Shown in pieces: positions 11,952-25,044 of a stretch of 64,000 bases of DNA. A model generated the notes under the pieces. The model was not told the DNA's origin. It searched no databases and worked only from the letters and a program-made list of their open reading frames with translations. The translations under genes and the position numbers were made by a program. Position 1 is the stretch's first letter. Every line of letters begins with the position of its first letter. The DNA comes from Heterostelium multicystogenum (lineage: Eukaryota > Evosea > Eumycetozoa > Acytosteliales > Acytosteliaceae): the NCBI GenBank assembly GCA_003667245.1, contig RCNN01000005.1:118711-182710 (forward strand). The letters run 5' to 3'.

Positions 11952-14024
11952 ATGGGCCCAACTTTAAAGAAAAAGAAGGTCTTCAAGAAGGAAGAGGAGC
12001 TTCCTGTTGTTGAGAAACGTGATAGTGATAACGATAGCGATAACGATAACGATGACAATGATAATAGTGCTCATTGGAAGAATACAAATCAATTCAGTAA
12101 TCAAGATAATGAACATGACAGTGATAGTGGCAGTGGAGCCGATAACGATGAAGATGATGATGACGATGATGATAACGATATTGTTAGATACTTAAATAAT
12201 AAGAGAAAGAACTCTGAATTCAGTTTGGATACTCAGAGCGCAAATACACATGAAAATGACCAAGAGGAAGAGGATGACAATCAAGATGAAGATGGAGACG
12301 ACGATTCAGATGAAGACAACAAAAGCAATAGTAAAGATAAAGCAAAGCAAAAAGCAAATAGAATACCAACCGGTGCAAGAAAATACCTGAAAGGTGAAAT
12401 TGTCGCTGCTACTGTATGTCAAGATGTCCTAGGACAGTCAGAGATCAATACTATCATAGTTTACTAACTAACACCTTCGTCTCATCCTAGGGTATTAAAA
12501 ATCCAGTTTTACGTAGTAGAGTAGAGAAACAGTCTAAATATAAGAAGGAAAGCTGCCATTTCAGCAATGAAGGCAGAGATTTTGATACAATCACAGGCAG
12601 GGTATTTATCAGTTGATAACTGATCGATGTGATTACGGTGTAAACTATACTAACAGGCCAACTACTCTTGGTATCATTTAGATTTATTGAAGCAGATGAA
12701 AATGAAAAGACATACGATTTGAAGCAGAGCGACATTGTAAAGGCAGTTGATATTCAATCAAAGGTTAAAGTTTTCGATTTGTCGATGGAACATGGACCTT
12801 ATTCCATTGATTTCACAAAGGAAGGTCGCTATCTTTTGGCCGCTGGTGAGAAAGGTCATGTAGCAGTCGTCGATTGGCAAGCCGGAAAGAAAATCACTGA
12901 AACTCATTTATCACAACCTGCAAGAGATGCTTGGTATGTAGTAGTAGTAGTAAATTCATTTATAATTAACAGAGGACTAATTGCTTCCATTAATACAGCT
13001 TCTTACACAATGAAACAATGTTTGCAGTTGCACAAAAGAAATATACATACATTTACAACTCACAGGGTGTACAGCTACATCAATTGACAAGTCATCCCGA
13101 TCCAAAGTATCTTACATTTTTACCATATCATTTCCTATTGGTTAGCGCAGGTAATCGCGGTAGTTTAGTATATGAAGACATATCTATTGGTCAAGTAGCT
13201 GCAAAACACTCCTTCAAGTACCCATTGTCGGCAATGTGCCAAAACAGACAGAATGCAGTCATAAATCTTGGTTACACCAACGGTAATGTCGATCTCTGGA
13301 TTCCAAAGTCAAAGGAACCAGTTGTTAAAATCCTCGCCCACAAGACATCAATCACATCTATTGCCACCAGTTTGTCTGGAAACTATCTTCTCACATCGGG
13401 TCTCGACAGAATCGTCAAGATTTTTGATCTCCGTAACACCTACCAAGAGCTTCACTCATTCAGAGTCAAGAATGTACCAACCTCCATGTCCATTTCCGAT
13501 ACCAATGTATTGGCAATTGCAAACGGCAACCATGTCGTTCTCTGGAAGAATCCATTCGACCTCTCCGTGAAGGAGCCATATTTAACTCCAGCTTTGCATT
13601 CACCAGCCAAGACAATCAAGTTCTGTCCATTTGAAGATGTGTCCTCGGAATTGGACACGAACGTGGCTACAGCTCGATGTTGGTGCCAGGTGCCGGTCAG
13701 GCCCAATACGACTCTATGGAGGCAGATCCATATGCAACCAACAAGATGAAGAGAGAACAAGAGGTACACAAGCTGCTTGAGAAGATTCCTTCTGACATGA
13801 TTACATTGAATCCAGACCTCATTGGTACAATCAACAGCAATGCCAACACCGACGAGAACAAGTTCCGTCGTGAATTCAAGAAGCAAGCCGATCCCAACCG
13901 TGTCAGCATTGACCCAACTAAAATCAAGAAATGGGACCAAGCAAAGAAAGAACGTAAAGAAAAGAGAGAGTCCGAAATTCTCAACCCAACCAAGAGCAGA
14001 GATGCCCCTCTCACGTTTCTCTAA
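11952..14024 (+). CDS. UTP7: UTP7/WDR46 (BING4), SSU processome WD-repeat protein
   Basis: ATG 11952 begins a Lys-rich start (MGPTLKKKKVFKKEEELPVV) and a long Asp/Asn-rich acidic region, then PTGARKYLKGEIVA. Later exons read AAISAMKAEILIQSQA|GQLLLVSFRF, MEHGPYSIDFTKEGRYLLAA, GEKGHVAVVDWQAGKK, FLHNETMFAVAQKKYTYIYN, then several WD blades (TSITSIATSLSGNYLLTSGL, DRIVKIFDL). The BING4 C-terminal block follows (GHERGYSSMLVPGAGQAQYD, DSMEADPYATNKMKREQEVH) and ends PLTFL at 14024. UTP7 is part of the U3 snoRNP/SSU processome acting on 18S rRNA precursors. Introns lie at about 12415-12490, 12600-12657 and 12933-12999. Frame breaks near 12550 and 13645 are probably sequence errors. Confidence 0.92.
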
Positions 14025-14368
14025 AAATAAATTCAAATAAGATATCTTTCTTTTGTGACAAACCACACTCTTGATGTTTACTAGATCTATTAAACATTAT
14101 TATATATATTTAGATTATAATATCTATTATTATACAATCAAGAGATCCAATCAATGAGTACCTCACCTATTATAAAAGAGGGTGTTATATTGCTTTTTTT
14201 GATAAGTGATTATTCTCTACCACTTAATCGATCGTTTAAAAATAGGACCTATTCTTAATTATCTTTCTTTATAAGCAAAACAATATAATTGTACCCATTC
14301 AATCTAGTAATGCACTAGAAAACTATAAACTATGACCAGAATGAGCAAAATTGGATACTGGTATGTTG

Positions 14369-14407
14369 AACTGTTAGCTATTACAAAGAATCGGTCATCT
14401 AACAGTT
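14369..14407. repeat. 9-bp perfect inverted repeat, 21-nt loop
   Basis: AACTGTTAG (14369-14377) is matched by CTAACAGTT (14399-14407). It lies 350 bp after the UTP7 stop and could be an RNA hairpin or a paired factor site. A chance origin cannot be excluded in AT-rich DNA. Confidence 0.35.
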
Positions 14408-15473
14408 TGGATCATTTAAGTATAAAGCTGAATATGTAAACATAAATAAATCAAACAAACAGCAAAATCAAAGAACCACCCACATTCTTAAATCTCCAGC
14501 TTAATCAAAGAAACAAACAAATTCAAATCAATCAATATCACACACTTTTTTTACAACTACAATCAGTTAGATTCAATCAATAATGAATGAAAGCACCACT
14601 CCCACACAGAAACAACTCATTAGGATTAAAGTAGCTATAAGTTTAAATTTCCTTAAAAGTTATATTTTGTTCCAAAAATAAAATACATCTTAAAAATGTG
14701 GCACCTCACTAGTTACCTGATGTCAACTTCACACACACACACATACTACTCTAAACCCAACTACATTACTTTTAGTTCAAGAGTAGTAGATGCCTGAGGT
14801 AGTCTATCTTCTTTCTAGGCAGTATCTTCTTTCCTTTAACATTAAAGTTGTATCAAGCCACTTTTTATGATCATAAACATGCTGCTACTACTACGATTTA
14901 TTATAATTATGTAATATAATTTTATTGATCAATCAATTAATAAATATTTACAATAAGGAACAAAAAAAGCATGTTGATGTCGATATTAATTAATTTTAAT
15001 ATAATTTTAATTCCACACTTTAAAGTAACCATATAGATTAAACCATCAAATTTATATATCTCAGATTTACAAACAATCAATTTTGCAACAGTTTTTACAT
15101 TTACCTTTTATTTAATAATCAATATTGTAAATAATATTCAATAATTGTTTTACATTTCATTCATTGTCCTCTTAAACAACTTTATAAATACCGACAGACT
15201 TATTTTTAAAATTTCATCTGGTAAGTGTATGATCATTATTCACACCACCTATTGAATTTGCCATTGGTCATATATATTAATAGTTGTTTGTTCATGTTTT
15301 TATTATTTGTAATACAAGTTTATATATTGTTTTATTTTCCAAAGGTGACCAATCATCATAGAATGAAAACTCTTGTTATAAATTGTTGTTGTTTCTAGTA
15401 ATGTTTAATTGTTAAAACTAAAATAATTTACATTACTAAACCTTGGTTTCTATAAGGGTATAAATTATATTAA

Positions 15474-15672
15474 ACCGATCCTTGCAAAATAGATCATTAA
15501 GAAACCTTAACATATTTAGATCGGTAACTTGTGGTGATTTCAAAAAGGATCAAACCAATTAAATAAAACATATAAAAGAATATTAGAAACTACACCAATA
15601 AAAATGTACCTTTTTAAAAACCAACAACCAATAAAAATTGGTTTTGTATTTAAAAAGTCCAAATGGTTTGAT
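15474..15672. ncRNA. Candidate structured RNA or nested inverted repeats
   Basis: One hairpin is ACCGATC (15474-15480) with GATCGGT (15529-15535). Next is a nested set: ATCAAACCA (15549-15557) with TGGTTTGAT (15664-15672), inside it CTTTTTAAA (15610-15618) with TTTAAAAAG (15649-15657), and at the tip AACCAAT (15626-15632) with ATTGGTT (15637-15643) and a 4-nt loop. All arms are perfect and properly nested, which is more than isolated AT-rich chance repeats usually give. Strand and function are unknown, and I recognise no RNA family. Confidence 0.3.
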
Positions 15673-17792
15673 TTTAAGTAAATTAAAAGAATACAAACTA
15701 ACCAACAAATAGAAAATCAACAGTCTCCAATCAAATCCACCTACTTTATCAAATTTAAAGAATCATTACATACCTATCAAATTAATTTTGTTTATTAATT
15801 AATAACAAGTTACCTCTTTTATACAAACAACTAGATTTAATATATCATTTCATTTTTCTAAAGATAAAGATAATTAAAAGTTTGCTTTCGTAATATTAAA
15901 TGGTTGTTATGTAAGTCAATCGTCAACTTTCATTTCTCAATTTCAATAATAAACTCAATGCATCTCGATACAACTTTGAAATTATACTTAATTTTAAGTT
16001 CGGGCTTCACCAAAAAGCAACTGAAATCCCAAACTATTTACTAAAATTACCTTTTATTTGAAATGACATTAGATTTTTCATTTTATCCAAAGTCAAAAGA
16101 ATCTAGGTGGAAAATAGACTTCAATTCGCGGAAGAGTTCAGAGTAAAATCCTGCTAAACAGAAAAATCCATTGAAAAGCACAAAGCAAAAGCCCAACAAA
16201 AGTAAGTAGATTTTTATATCGTTTTTTGTATCTCTGATTGAAGGCCCAAGAGGCTTGTTTGTGGGGCTATTTAATTCCCTAAATCAGTCAAACACACACC
16301 CACTCTCTACATTTTGTAAAAGGTTGAACCTTAATTTTATAATTTATCCTTTTTTTCATAAATTTTAAAGTTTGCATTAAAATTTAAAATGTAGTTCCGC
16401 AAAATATCTTCAACTCACTTCCCAAAGCAACCGGGGAGACATGCACTACAAAAAGTAGTTTAACACTTGTAAAAGGATGTCGACATACAATGATTTTGTG
16501 AATTCTCAATTTCTTCGGCTTCTGTTTTATAAGCGATTTGCAGGACTACACATTTCTGATCATAATTGGAGTTCAAGTGTCAATTATTATCAGAAAGGTC
16601 ACCTAAACAACAACTATTCTTAAGCTGTTTAAATTATGTTCCTTCATAAATTTTATTCTATCACATTAAAAAAAATATCTTGTGATTCTAAAATAAAAAT
16701 CTGTTAAATTAAAGAATCTTGGTACCCTAAACCACAAAAATATCCAACCATCGAATCGAAAATAGGATAAAAAAGAGCAGCTCCCACAATGTAACATGCC
16801 TTATTTCATGGGCTTGAGTTACTCATGAAAAAATATGAGATTCACAAGTTTTTATTTTTTGTCGACATTTTTTGGTTCGAACTTGTTCAAAAAATGGTGT
16901 TGTTATTGTTTGTTTTCAGCTGACCTTGTTGTCATTGTTACCCCCATCATTTAAATTTGTTTTTGTCTGACCAAATATACAAATTGACAGTGTGTATTTT
17001 TGTCTTTTCAAATTCAAAAAGGGAAATAATAAAATATAGAAACAACAACTGAACTCTTTTCTAACGACTAGTTTTGGGGCATATCTGAGTCGAAGCCCAC
17101 CTTTTCGTCAAAAAACTGAGAAGGAGTCAACCACATCATGGATGATATTCTAAACCACCACATCTGTGCTGCCTCACAGCACGAAACGATCATCTATTCA
17201 TACATCTTTCATTGTCTCAGCATGACAATTTGACATTGCTTGGAATTCCAACAGACACATACTTGACACACATCACTTATCTCCACTTTCATTAGCCAAT
17301 CCACCACCAAGTTACACCAAATTGATTTTTAATCAACACTTTCAATAGCCTATATTTTGGAATCACCTTGAATTTCCAAAATATTCTTTTTTAAAACAAC
17401 AACAAAAATCAAAGTAACACCTCAAAGTAAACAGGAAAAAATTAACCAAAAGACACAATTATATTAATATATAAAAAGTAATATAATAATCAACATTTAT
17501 TCGTCACAATCACAACAACAAACCTCCATACCAGACTCCAACCTCCACAACAATTACCGAGAAAAATCCAACTTGTGGCCAATTTTGATGGATCTTCTAT
17601 CCCTGCAAATATAATCAAACTATTTTTTTTAAAACAAACAATTATTTCTTTTAACTATAATTATCAATTCATTTAAATTTCAAATCAACATTGACTTATC
17701 CATCGAAGACGATTAGATTCTTTCATTCCCAATTCGAATCCCATTTCAAATCATTATTATACTCTCTTTACAAGATATAATAATATATCACA

Positions 17793-18000
17793 TCAATTTA
17801 TTAATACCTTTTTTATATATTCATCATAAATATATAAGATAGTTTGTATATTTAATTTTCTATCTTTCAATTCGACCAGATCTTTATTCATAGCTAGTCT
17901 GAAATTATCAAAAAGGTAAAATTTAATGTCATCGTTATTATTATCAGTCAGCATATCCAACAAAATTAGATCTTCACTCAACTGTATACTATAATTTTCA
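17793..18000 (-). pseudogene. Possible relic of a protein-coding exon
   Basis: The minus strand has a 62-codon frame (SEDLILLDMLTDNNNDDIKF, YLFDNFRLAMNKDLVELKDR) whose open reading extends a few codons further upstream. Its composition is protein-like, unlike the rest of this spacer. Two stops and no clear start upstream suggest a fragment. The pattern loosely recalls the N-terminal part of dictyostelid ankyrin-type proteins, but I cannot assign a family. Confidence 0.2.
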
Positions 18001-21000
18001 ATGCACCACCATCATTTTCCTGATTTTTAACAAATATCTGGTACCCATTTTGCATAATCTAGTAACTTGTAAATGGTTTAGTATGAATCTTCTTCAATAA
18101 TCAGGCTGTTGTAATTATGCTATTAAAAATTTGTTTTTTAAACATTCGCAGTAATTCAACCATCTATCTGTAGTTGGATCTCATGATGATTTACAAAATT
18201 ACTCTTTCTGTTGTTGTCCTTCTACAAAACAAGAGGTATTTGAGTAACTCAAATTCATCACGATGCGTGTGTTTGCAGAAAAGATTTTTTTTCCTTTTTA
18301 AATTAAAATTGAAAAACACCATGGTCCACTACAAACAAAATTCGATATTTTTCATGGTGATGTTTGATCAAAGGTCTTCAGAATAACTAAAATCTAACCT
18401 CGTGTTTTACTACAGTGAATCAAGCACTGTATCCTATATTTTTTTTAATTTTTTCAATGGCAATATTTTATGAAATAATTTTAATTATTATTATTTTTTT
18501 TAGTTTTGGTTTGTGCTTCCCTATTTTCAAAAGGTTATCACCATCAATTGACCAATATCAACCAACCATACCTAAACCCATCCATCTCAATATTATTAAT
18601 AATAATAGAGCCAACACCAAAATTATAAATTGTCGTCACCAATCTCAAATCCTCCTAATGATAGCAGCTCGTTACCATTAGACGATGTTTCATACCTCTT
18701 CCTAATAATCATAAACCCTTTATATTTTCCAAACTACACCAAGCCATTAAAATAAGGAAACGACTTTATTAAATATGAGTGTATCTCTGATATTCAAAAG
18801 AAAGAAGCCAATACTATCAACTACTCTTATACCACCTCCATAAATATTCGTATTGTGTTCCTCAAGCCTCAGAAAGTTGCATTTGTCGATCTAATAGGAA
18901 TTTCATTGAGCTTATCGATTGTTCCACATATAACCATATTCAGATCTTCAAATCCTTTCTCTCAAATATCGCACCAGCAATCGTATAAATTCGAATTGTA
19001 TTAGCAATCAACCATTGGGTACTGTATTTAAAATTAACAAAGACACTTCCGAACACTACCCTATCCACTACTCGTTATAATTCCTTCTACTTAATAATGA
19101 ATAGATAAATATCAATACTCTTTTACATTTAATTTCAATCTCATTTTTTTAATTAATTATATGTCTTGAGTTAGATATCGCTTCAAATACAAAATATTCC
19201 CTAGAACTCTACTACTCCTATACCATTTATCAAACAAAGCGAGCCGACATCCATGTCTTCTCTACTCCCATCATATTTCAGCCAATGAAAACAAATATAT
19301 ATTTATTGTTTTGTAGCCACTCACCATCATTTATCAATCATCGTATTGAATAATCAATAACAACAACTTGTTAATTAATGTAGCAATAATAATTCATAAG
19401 TCTAATTTACTATGAATAATGGAGCTCTACGTTTAGTAGACAATAGAATATTTTCTATTGTAACAAATCGTACTACTAGCCAAGTGAAACAATATAGTTG
19501 TTGTTGTTGTTGCTGTTATTTGGTTGGAAATTTGGAAAGAGCTACTACCATTAGCTCAACCATTCAAAACCGACATGCTCATAAGAAGCTGTAAAATGTT
19601 TGACTGATTCACTCAACAGCCATTTTCATTTGTTGACCGGTTATGTGAGTGTATCCATGTTTTAAAATCATCGATGATAACTCTCCATATCCTATTATTA
19701 TCACCTAAACCACAAGTGTTGTCACCTCTAATATTATGATAATGCCAACAGCAACATTATATAATATATCTTAATTAAAAATAACAATGTTATAGTTGTT
19801 GTTATTAATTACATTTTATGAATATGAATTGGTTCCACCTTATAATACCCGATTCGGCACAAGCATTAACTTGTGATATGCTTTTGAAACAACAAGTTGA
19901 GGAATGATTATTGATAAAGTTTAGCTCCACAACATCTTTTATCTAACCAAAAGTTTATTCCACAACACCTACAGAATCCAACAGATATATAGAATAATAT
20001 ATTCATATACAGAGTCACACCTATTCAATAATAATAACAATAATAATAAGCATCCAGAGCCAATCACTTAATATAAAACCATTTCAACATCCACAACAAT
20101 AACAACAACAACATTGTCAAAAGATTGAATCTATCCGAACATAAAGAGATAGCTACCCAACTACATAACACAAGAATTTTTAAAGTGGTGACAGACACTA
20201 CAAATAGAATATTTTACCGTTTACAACTACAATCAGCATCAATCGAAACAGCCCTTTAAGATTAACCTAGTTGAAACAGTATCACTAGTCAAAAGAAAAG
20301 GTAACAATTAATTTCTCTCACCAATATAACAGTCAATCCACCCAACTCTTTATCATAGTAGTAACAATGGTAAAAGTAATAATTCTATAACATATTTATG
20401 TTATACAGCTTACTCAATATTTACCAATTTTACAATTACGACTATGATTTTGAAATTCCTTTTAAAACTCCAGACAGTTTGTGTTGTTTTATTGGCATAA
20501 ATGTAGTTGTATCATTTATAATAACAAATGGTAATAGTAATAACGCGTGGTGGAGGCAAACAACATTTACTTTTAAGATTTCTTCTGAAACAACACTGTC
20601 ATTACACCTTCTACTTTTGTAGAATTGGAATGTCAACAGTGCCTCACCTACCACCACCACCACAACACATTCTATTATATCAAAATAATATCTCCAGAAT
20701 TCCAACAATAGCAATCCACCATTTACCAATAGATTTGTTTATCACTAAAGTGAGTCGTAGTTTGATATTAAAACATTTACAATAGCCATATATATATTAT
20801 AATAGTAATATTTATAGAACCAATTCTATAACCAATTCGCTACTCTAAATAACCATTCAATATCTGAAACATCACCACCACCACTAACCACACATCCACT
20901 ATTTATATCTGTTGGCTAGCCCCTTCAATTTATTTTTATTGATAGTTTTCAAACTCATTTAACTTTGAATCCATCTTTGTATTAAATCAGAAGTAGTAAT

Positions 21001-21022
21001 ACTAAACAAGGGGGGCCGGTTT

Positions 21023-21109
21023 TATCAGCACCACCGATGAGCAAGCTTAAGTTAGTTTGTTTCAACTCTGATGAGGTGTTGATATATATTATAACAGCAA
21101 AAGAGCTGT
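21023..21109. ncRNA. GC-enriched island with two hairpins, candidate ncRNA or regulatory element
   Basis: After a G6-C2 run at 21011, TATCAGCACC (21023-21032) pairs with GGTGTTGATA (21075-21084) over 10 bp with one G-U. The loop holds GATGAG and TGATGAG motifs resembling snoRNA C boxes. A second hairpin ACAGC/GCTGT spans 21094-21109. The G+C content is higher than the flanks. I could not identify a matching D box or guide, so a snoRNA call is not supported. Confidence 0.25.
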
Positions 21110-23883
21110 CATGTGTTCTTTGTTTTACTGCATTAGGTGGGTGTCACCGAAATTTAAAAAGAATTGAAATTAATTAACATCAAACACACACATTAAACAC
21201 TCAACCCCCTACCACCACCCACCACACACCACACTCGTCAAACATACAATTCAATATATAACTAAATAATACCTAGTTACTGTAAACAATTAGCTACACC
21301 TTCACCTCTAATAATAACAATAATATAAATACATTCAGTTATTTACCGATACAATGTAAAAAGGTGATAATATGTGAATGTGGTTGTGTCTGTACATTTC
21401 ACACAAATATCCTATTGAATATGATTGTTATTATTATTTCTTTGTTTATTAATTGACAATAACTACTACATCACGTAGCAATCTGGTAGACACACCACCA
21501 TCTAATTTTATTTATAATTTATATTTGTTTATTGTTGTTGTTGTTGTTTTTTCTGATGTCCCATAAACAAGTAAAGTCATTTGGTTGTTTTTTTAAATAT
21601 TATTTGTTAATGTTGTTGTTGTTTTAATAATATATATATTTATATCATCAATTGCATAGAATTAGTTTTAGTTTTTTTCAATATTTTAGTAAGTATACTT
21701 ACTATTTTTCAAGCAATTTTATAAATCTGAAGGGGTCGCCATTCACACTCACCGATGTCGGTGTCTCATCAGTTTTATTCCAATTGCTCTAAACTCTTCA
21801 TCATCATTTTTATCATCAGAACACACCAAAACCACCCCACCACATCAGCAACCCCCTAACATCCTACCGGTCACCAAAATATTCCATATGCTTACATCCA
21901 TATAATAATCACAGCTCAACCCATCGATACCGATGCTAGCGGGCTTTCCTCACATTCAATCATTACATATCTTTTAATAATAAAATAAAAAGATAATGGT
22001 TGGTTTGTTGATAAAAGGTTAGCTGATGTCTTCCACACATACTACCCTCTCAACAGAACATACACTGATTTCCAACCAAATCACTGTCGATAAAGATTTG
22101 TATTATCACCAAATAATTGATAAATATCTGATAGTGATTTGTATATATCAAAATTTAGTAGGATATAAATTATAAGATATACTATAATTCTGTTGTTTTG
22201 TGATTGTGATTATATATTTCTTATATCAAGTGGGTGATGTTTTTATTATGTTGTTGGTTAATTATAAATTTGTAAAAGTATCACTTATTTTATTTAAATT
22301 TAAATAAAGCTGGAGATGTAAATTCTTTTTTTGGGTGCTTTTGATATTTCGATGGTGGTATTGTTGTTGTATACGATTGCATTAAAACAAGCATATTCCA
22401 AAACAAATATAATTAATATAATTTGCCAGAAGAAAACAAAATCATTCAATTGCTTATTTGATTGTACAATCAGTAAATCAAACAAACAAACAATCAATCA
22501 AACCAACCAACCAAATTCCATTATATTTTGACAAATAAACCATCACTAATAATACGTCATCATCAGTTTATTCAAATATCTTTCAAACTCTTAATTGGTT
22601 AGTAAGTGTTGTTTAGATAAAACAATTATTGTTATAATTGATACTACCGAGAATCGGTATTACGGGTTGATGTAACACCAGCCAACCCAACCGACACTTC
22701 TTCTTCCATTAACAAGCAAAAGTATTTCCTGATTATTATTTCATTTATATATAATCATCAGTTTCCCTTTGCTTGTCAACCAATTGTCAAACTATTTATT
22801 TTCCTAACAATAGCTAAACAATAACAATAAGTCCTATTACCACAAATTGCCAGCTACACTAATAACTCTCCACTTCCAGACAAACAAGCTTAAAATTTCT
22901 TTAATATTTTTTAAATTTTATATATTTTTTAATTAATATATTATATTTTAATTAAATTTGTTGTTTGTTTCAATCAAAAGGTATTGTCCAATCCAAAAGC
23001 AAATCATTTCCACCTTTGGTATCTATTCTATTTTTGTCAACAAATCAACAACTTACGTCAGTCCTAGACAATAATCATTGTAGTTGTTGACCGTCAGAAT
23101 CATTAGAATATAGTTGTTTCTTTTCTAAAAGTATCTAATCTCTTAACTATTATTTATAGTTATACAACTATAACATTTTATTTAATACTAATTAAATAAT
23201 AATACTGTCCCATCATCCTCACATACACCCGCCAACAATTCTACAATTTTACCAAAAAAAGGTATACCTTTTTAAATAATAATAATAATAATAATAAAAT
23301 TAATAATTATATATAATAAAAATAAATTAAGTCCTATAGATATATCAATCATCAATAATATTTTAATTAATACCAGCCATACAATTCCCATTCACTAATA
23401 ACAATACATCGACTGTTGCCACAGCATCACCACTCAACCTAACACATATAATCCAATAATAATAAATCATGAGTGCCATATATAATTAACATATGTGTTT
23501 GTTATATCTTAAAGTTGTTGTTGAAATGTTAATTAAACATTGTTTGACATTGATATACACTCTCTTATTAAATAATAAATTACTAACTTTATCCAATCTT
23601 TAATTTCAATAGGGATCATTTACTTTTGATATATCAGTAGCCAAAGCTAACTATTACTACCTGTACCACCATTATTAATTCAATTGAATATTAATAATAT
23701 TTACCACTTTCTATATTAATATTATTACTATACCACCAAACATTGCAAGTCAATCCATATACTTTTGTATCTAAATTATTTTATTATTTAAAAGACTATC
23801 TTTTCATTTTTAAGTAAGTGTATTTAACTTCCCATTGAAGAACAACGATCTAATATTATTTTTAGGAAAACAAATTAATTAAA

Positions 23884-25044
23884 ATGCCTCAAACATCTAA
23901 TATTGGGTTTGAACAACTCTCTAAATATTTTCATTTGCCAATCAATGATGTGGCCAAAGAACTTGGAATTTGTGCTACAATGCTAAAGAAGATCTGTAGA
24001 AGAAACGGTATCCCAAGATGGCCACACAGAAAGATCAAGAGTCTCAATAAAATGATTGAGAACTTGGAAGCCACTTTACAAAACAATACATCAGAGGCTG
24101 AAGAATGCGTCAAACAAGAAATCACCATTTTAAAGAGTAAAAAGACATTGATCATGAAGAATCCAAGCATTTTGGCCAATAGCTCACAAAAGAGGAACAC
24201 TGCTGTTCTTAGTGTCTCAGATGACACTGCCAAGCAAGTAAAGAAAATTAAACTGGAAGAACCAACAAACACCAGCTCATCTGATCATATTAGCCAAGCA
24301 CCATCATCACAACCACAATCACAGCCACAACAATCACAACCACAAATTTCACATCAACCACAAGGAATGCCACCTCAGCATCCTCAAAAAATGATGCAAT
24401 ACTCTCCACATTCTCCACATTCACAACAACATTCTTCACACTCTCCACACTCACAACAACACTCTACACATTCGCCACACTCACAACAACATTCTTCTCC
24501 ACAACAACAAACTACCAATTTCTCAATCAACCAACTTCTCACCCCTGCTAGTTTCTCTGCCCCACTTACATCATATCTGTTTGGCGGACATGACGACGAA
24601 GATATTGGTCACCCACAACATGAAACATCACCGGGTGCATATATGCATCAACCAACACTTTCTTACCAAACATCACATCAAACACACATGACAGGCAACC
24701 CAGCACGTGAACTTTCAGTTGAACCAACTAATTCATGGTATGCCAACTCTCAGATGGGATACATGCCATCGGCTCCAATGTTTTCGACAATGCACCAAGA
24801 CTTTTTCACTCTTCCAAAACTAAATATTCCAGAATCATTAGGTCAACAATTGGCAATGCAAAACCAATCTTACCTCTCCCAACCACCACAATATCAACAA
24901 CAACCACCAAAGAACATGATGTATATGAAACACCCACCCCAATACATGTCACCTCAAGCATCCAATTCAATGATGGGAGGTCCAAACACAAATGCAAATC
25001 CATTGCGATGGGTAATGGAGCATGATAAACACAGAAAGGTTTGA
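23884..25044 (+). CDS. RWP-RK domain transcription factor
   Basis: Single open frame of 386 codons. Residues about 6-60 form the RWP-RK DNA-binding domain: LSKYFHLPINDVAKELGICA, TMLKKICRRNGIPRWPHRKI, KSLNK. The diagnostic RWPxRK reads RWPHRK. A short helix follows (KMIENLEATLQNN..EEC), then a Gln/Ser/His/Pro-rich region with repeated HSPHSQQHS units (residues about 150-215) and a Met/Pro/Gln-rich C-terminus. RWP-RK factors are known from plants, where they govern nitrogen response and gamete fate, and from amoebozoans; the targets here are unknown. It sits alone behind about 9.9 kb of upstream spacer, consistent with a developmentally regulated gene. No frame breaks are seen. Confidence 0.9.
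   Translation: MPQTSNIGFEQLSKYFHLPINDVAKELGICATMLKKICRRNGIPRWPHRKIKSLNKMIENLEATLQNNTSEAEECVKQEITILKSKKTLIMKNPSILANSSQKRNTAVLSVSDDTAKQVKKIKLEEPTNTSSSDHISQAPSSQPQSQPQQSQPQISHQPQGMPPQHPQKMMQYSPHSPHSQQHSSHSPHSQQHSTHSPHSQQHSSPQQQTTNFSINQLLTPASFSAPLTSYLFGGHDDEDIGHPQHETSPGAYMHQPTLSYQTSHQTHMTGNPARELSVEPTNSWYANSQMGYMPSAPMFSTMHQDFFTLPKLNIPESLGQQLAMQNQSYLSQPPQYQQQPPKNMMYMKHPPQYMSPQASNSMMGGPNTNANPLRWVMEHDKHRKV

Larger units (their letters stand above)
14025..23883. other. Gene-free stretch of about 9.9 kb upstream of the RWP-RK gene
   Basis: No frame here looks like a conserved protein; open frames are short and low-complexity. The plus strand is strongly C-rich relative to G: the 60-base line at 17281 has 19 C and 3 G by hand count. 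Several inverted repeats stand out (14369-14407, 15474-15672, 21023-21109) and are listed separately. A possible gene relic lies on the minus strand near 17793-18000. I saw no tRNA or transposon. The stretch is long for a dictyostelid spacer and may hold regulatory DNA or non-coding transcripts. Confidence 0.6.

Noticed and set aside
20442..20785. Overlapping frames on both strands in the gene-free region
   Set aside because: Low-complexity Val/Leu and Pro/His runs from CCACCA/GGTGGT repeats; no conserved motif.
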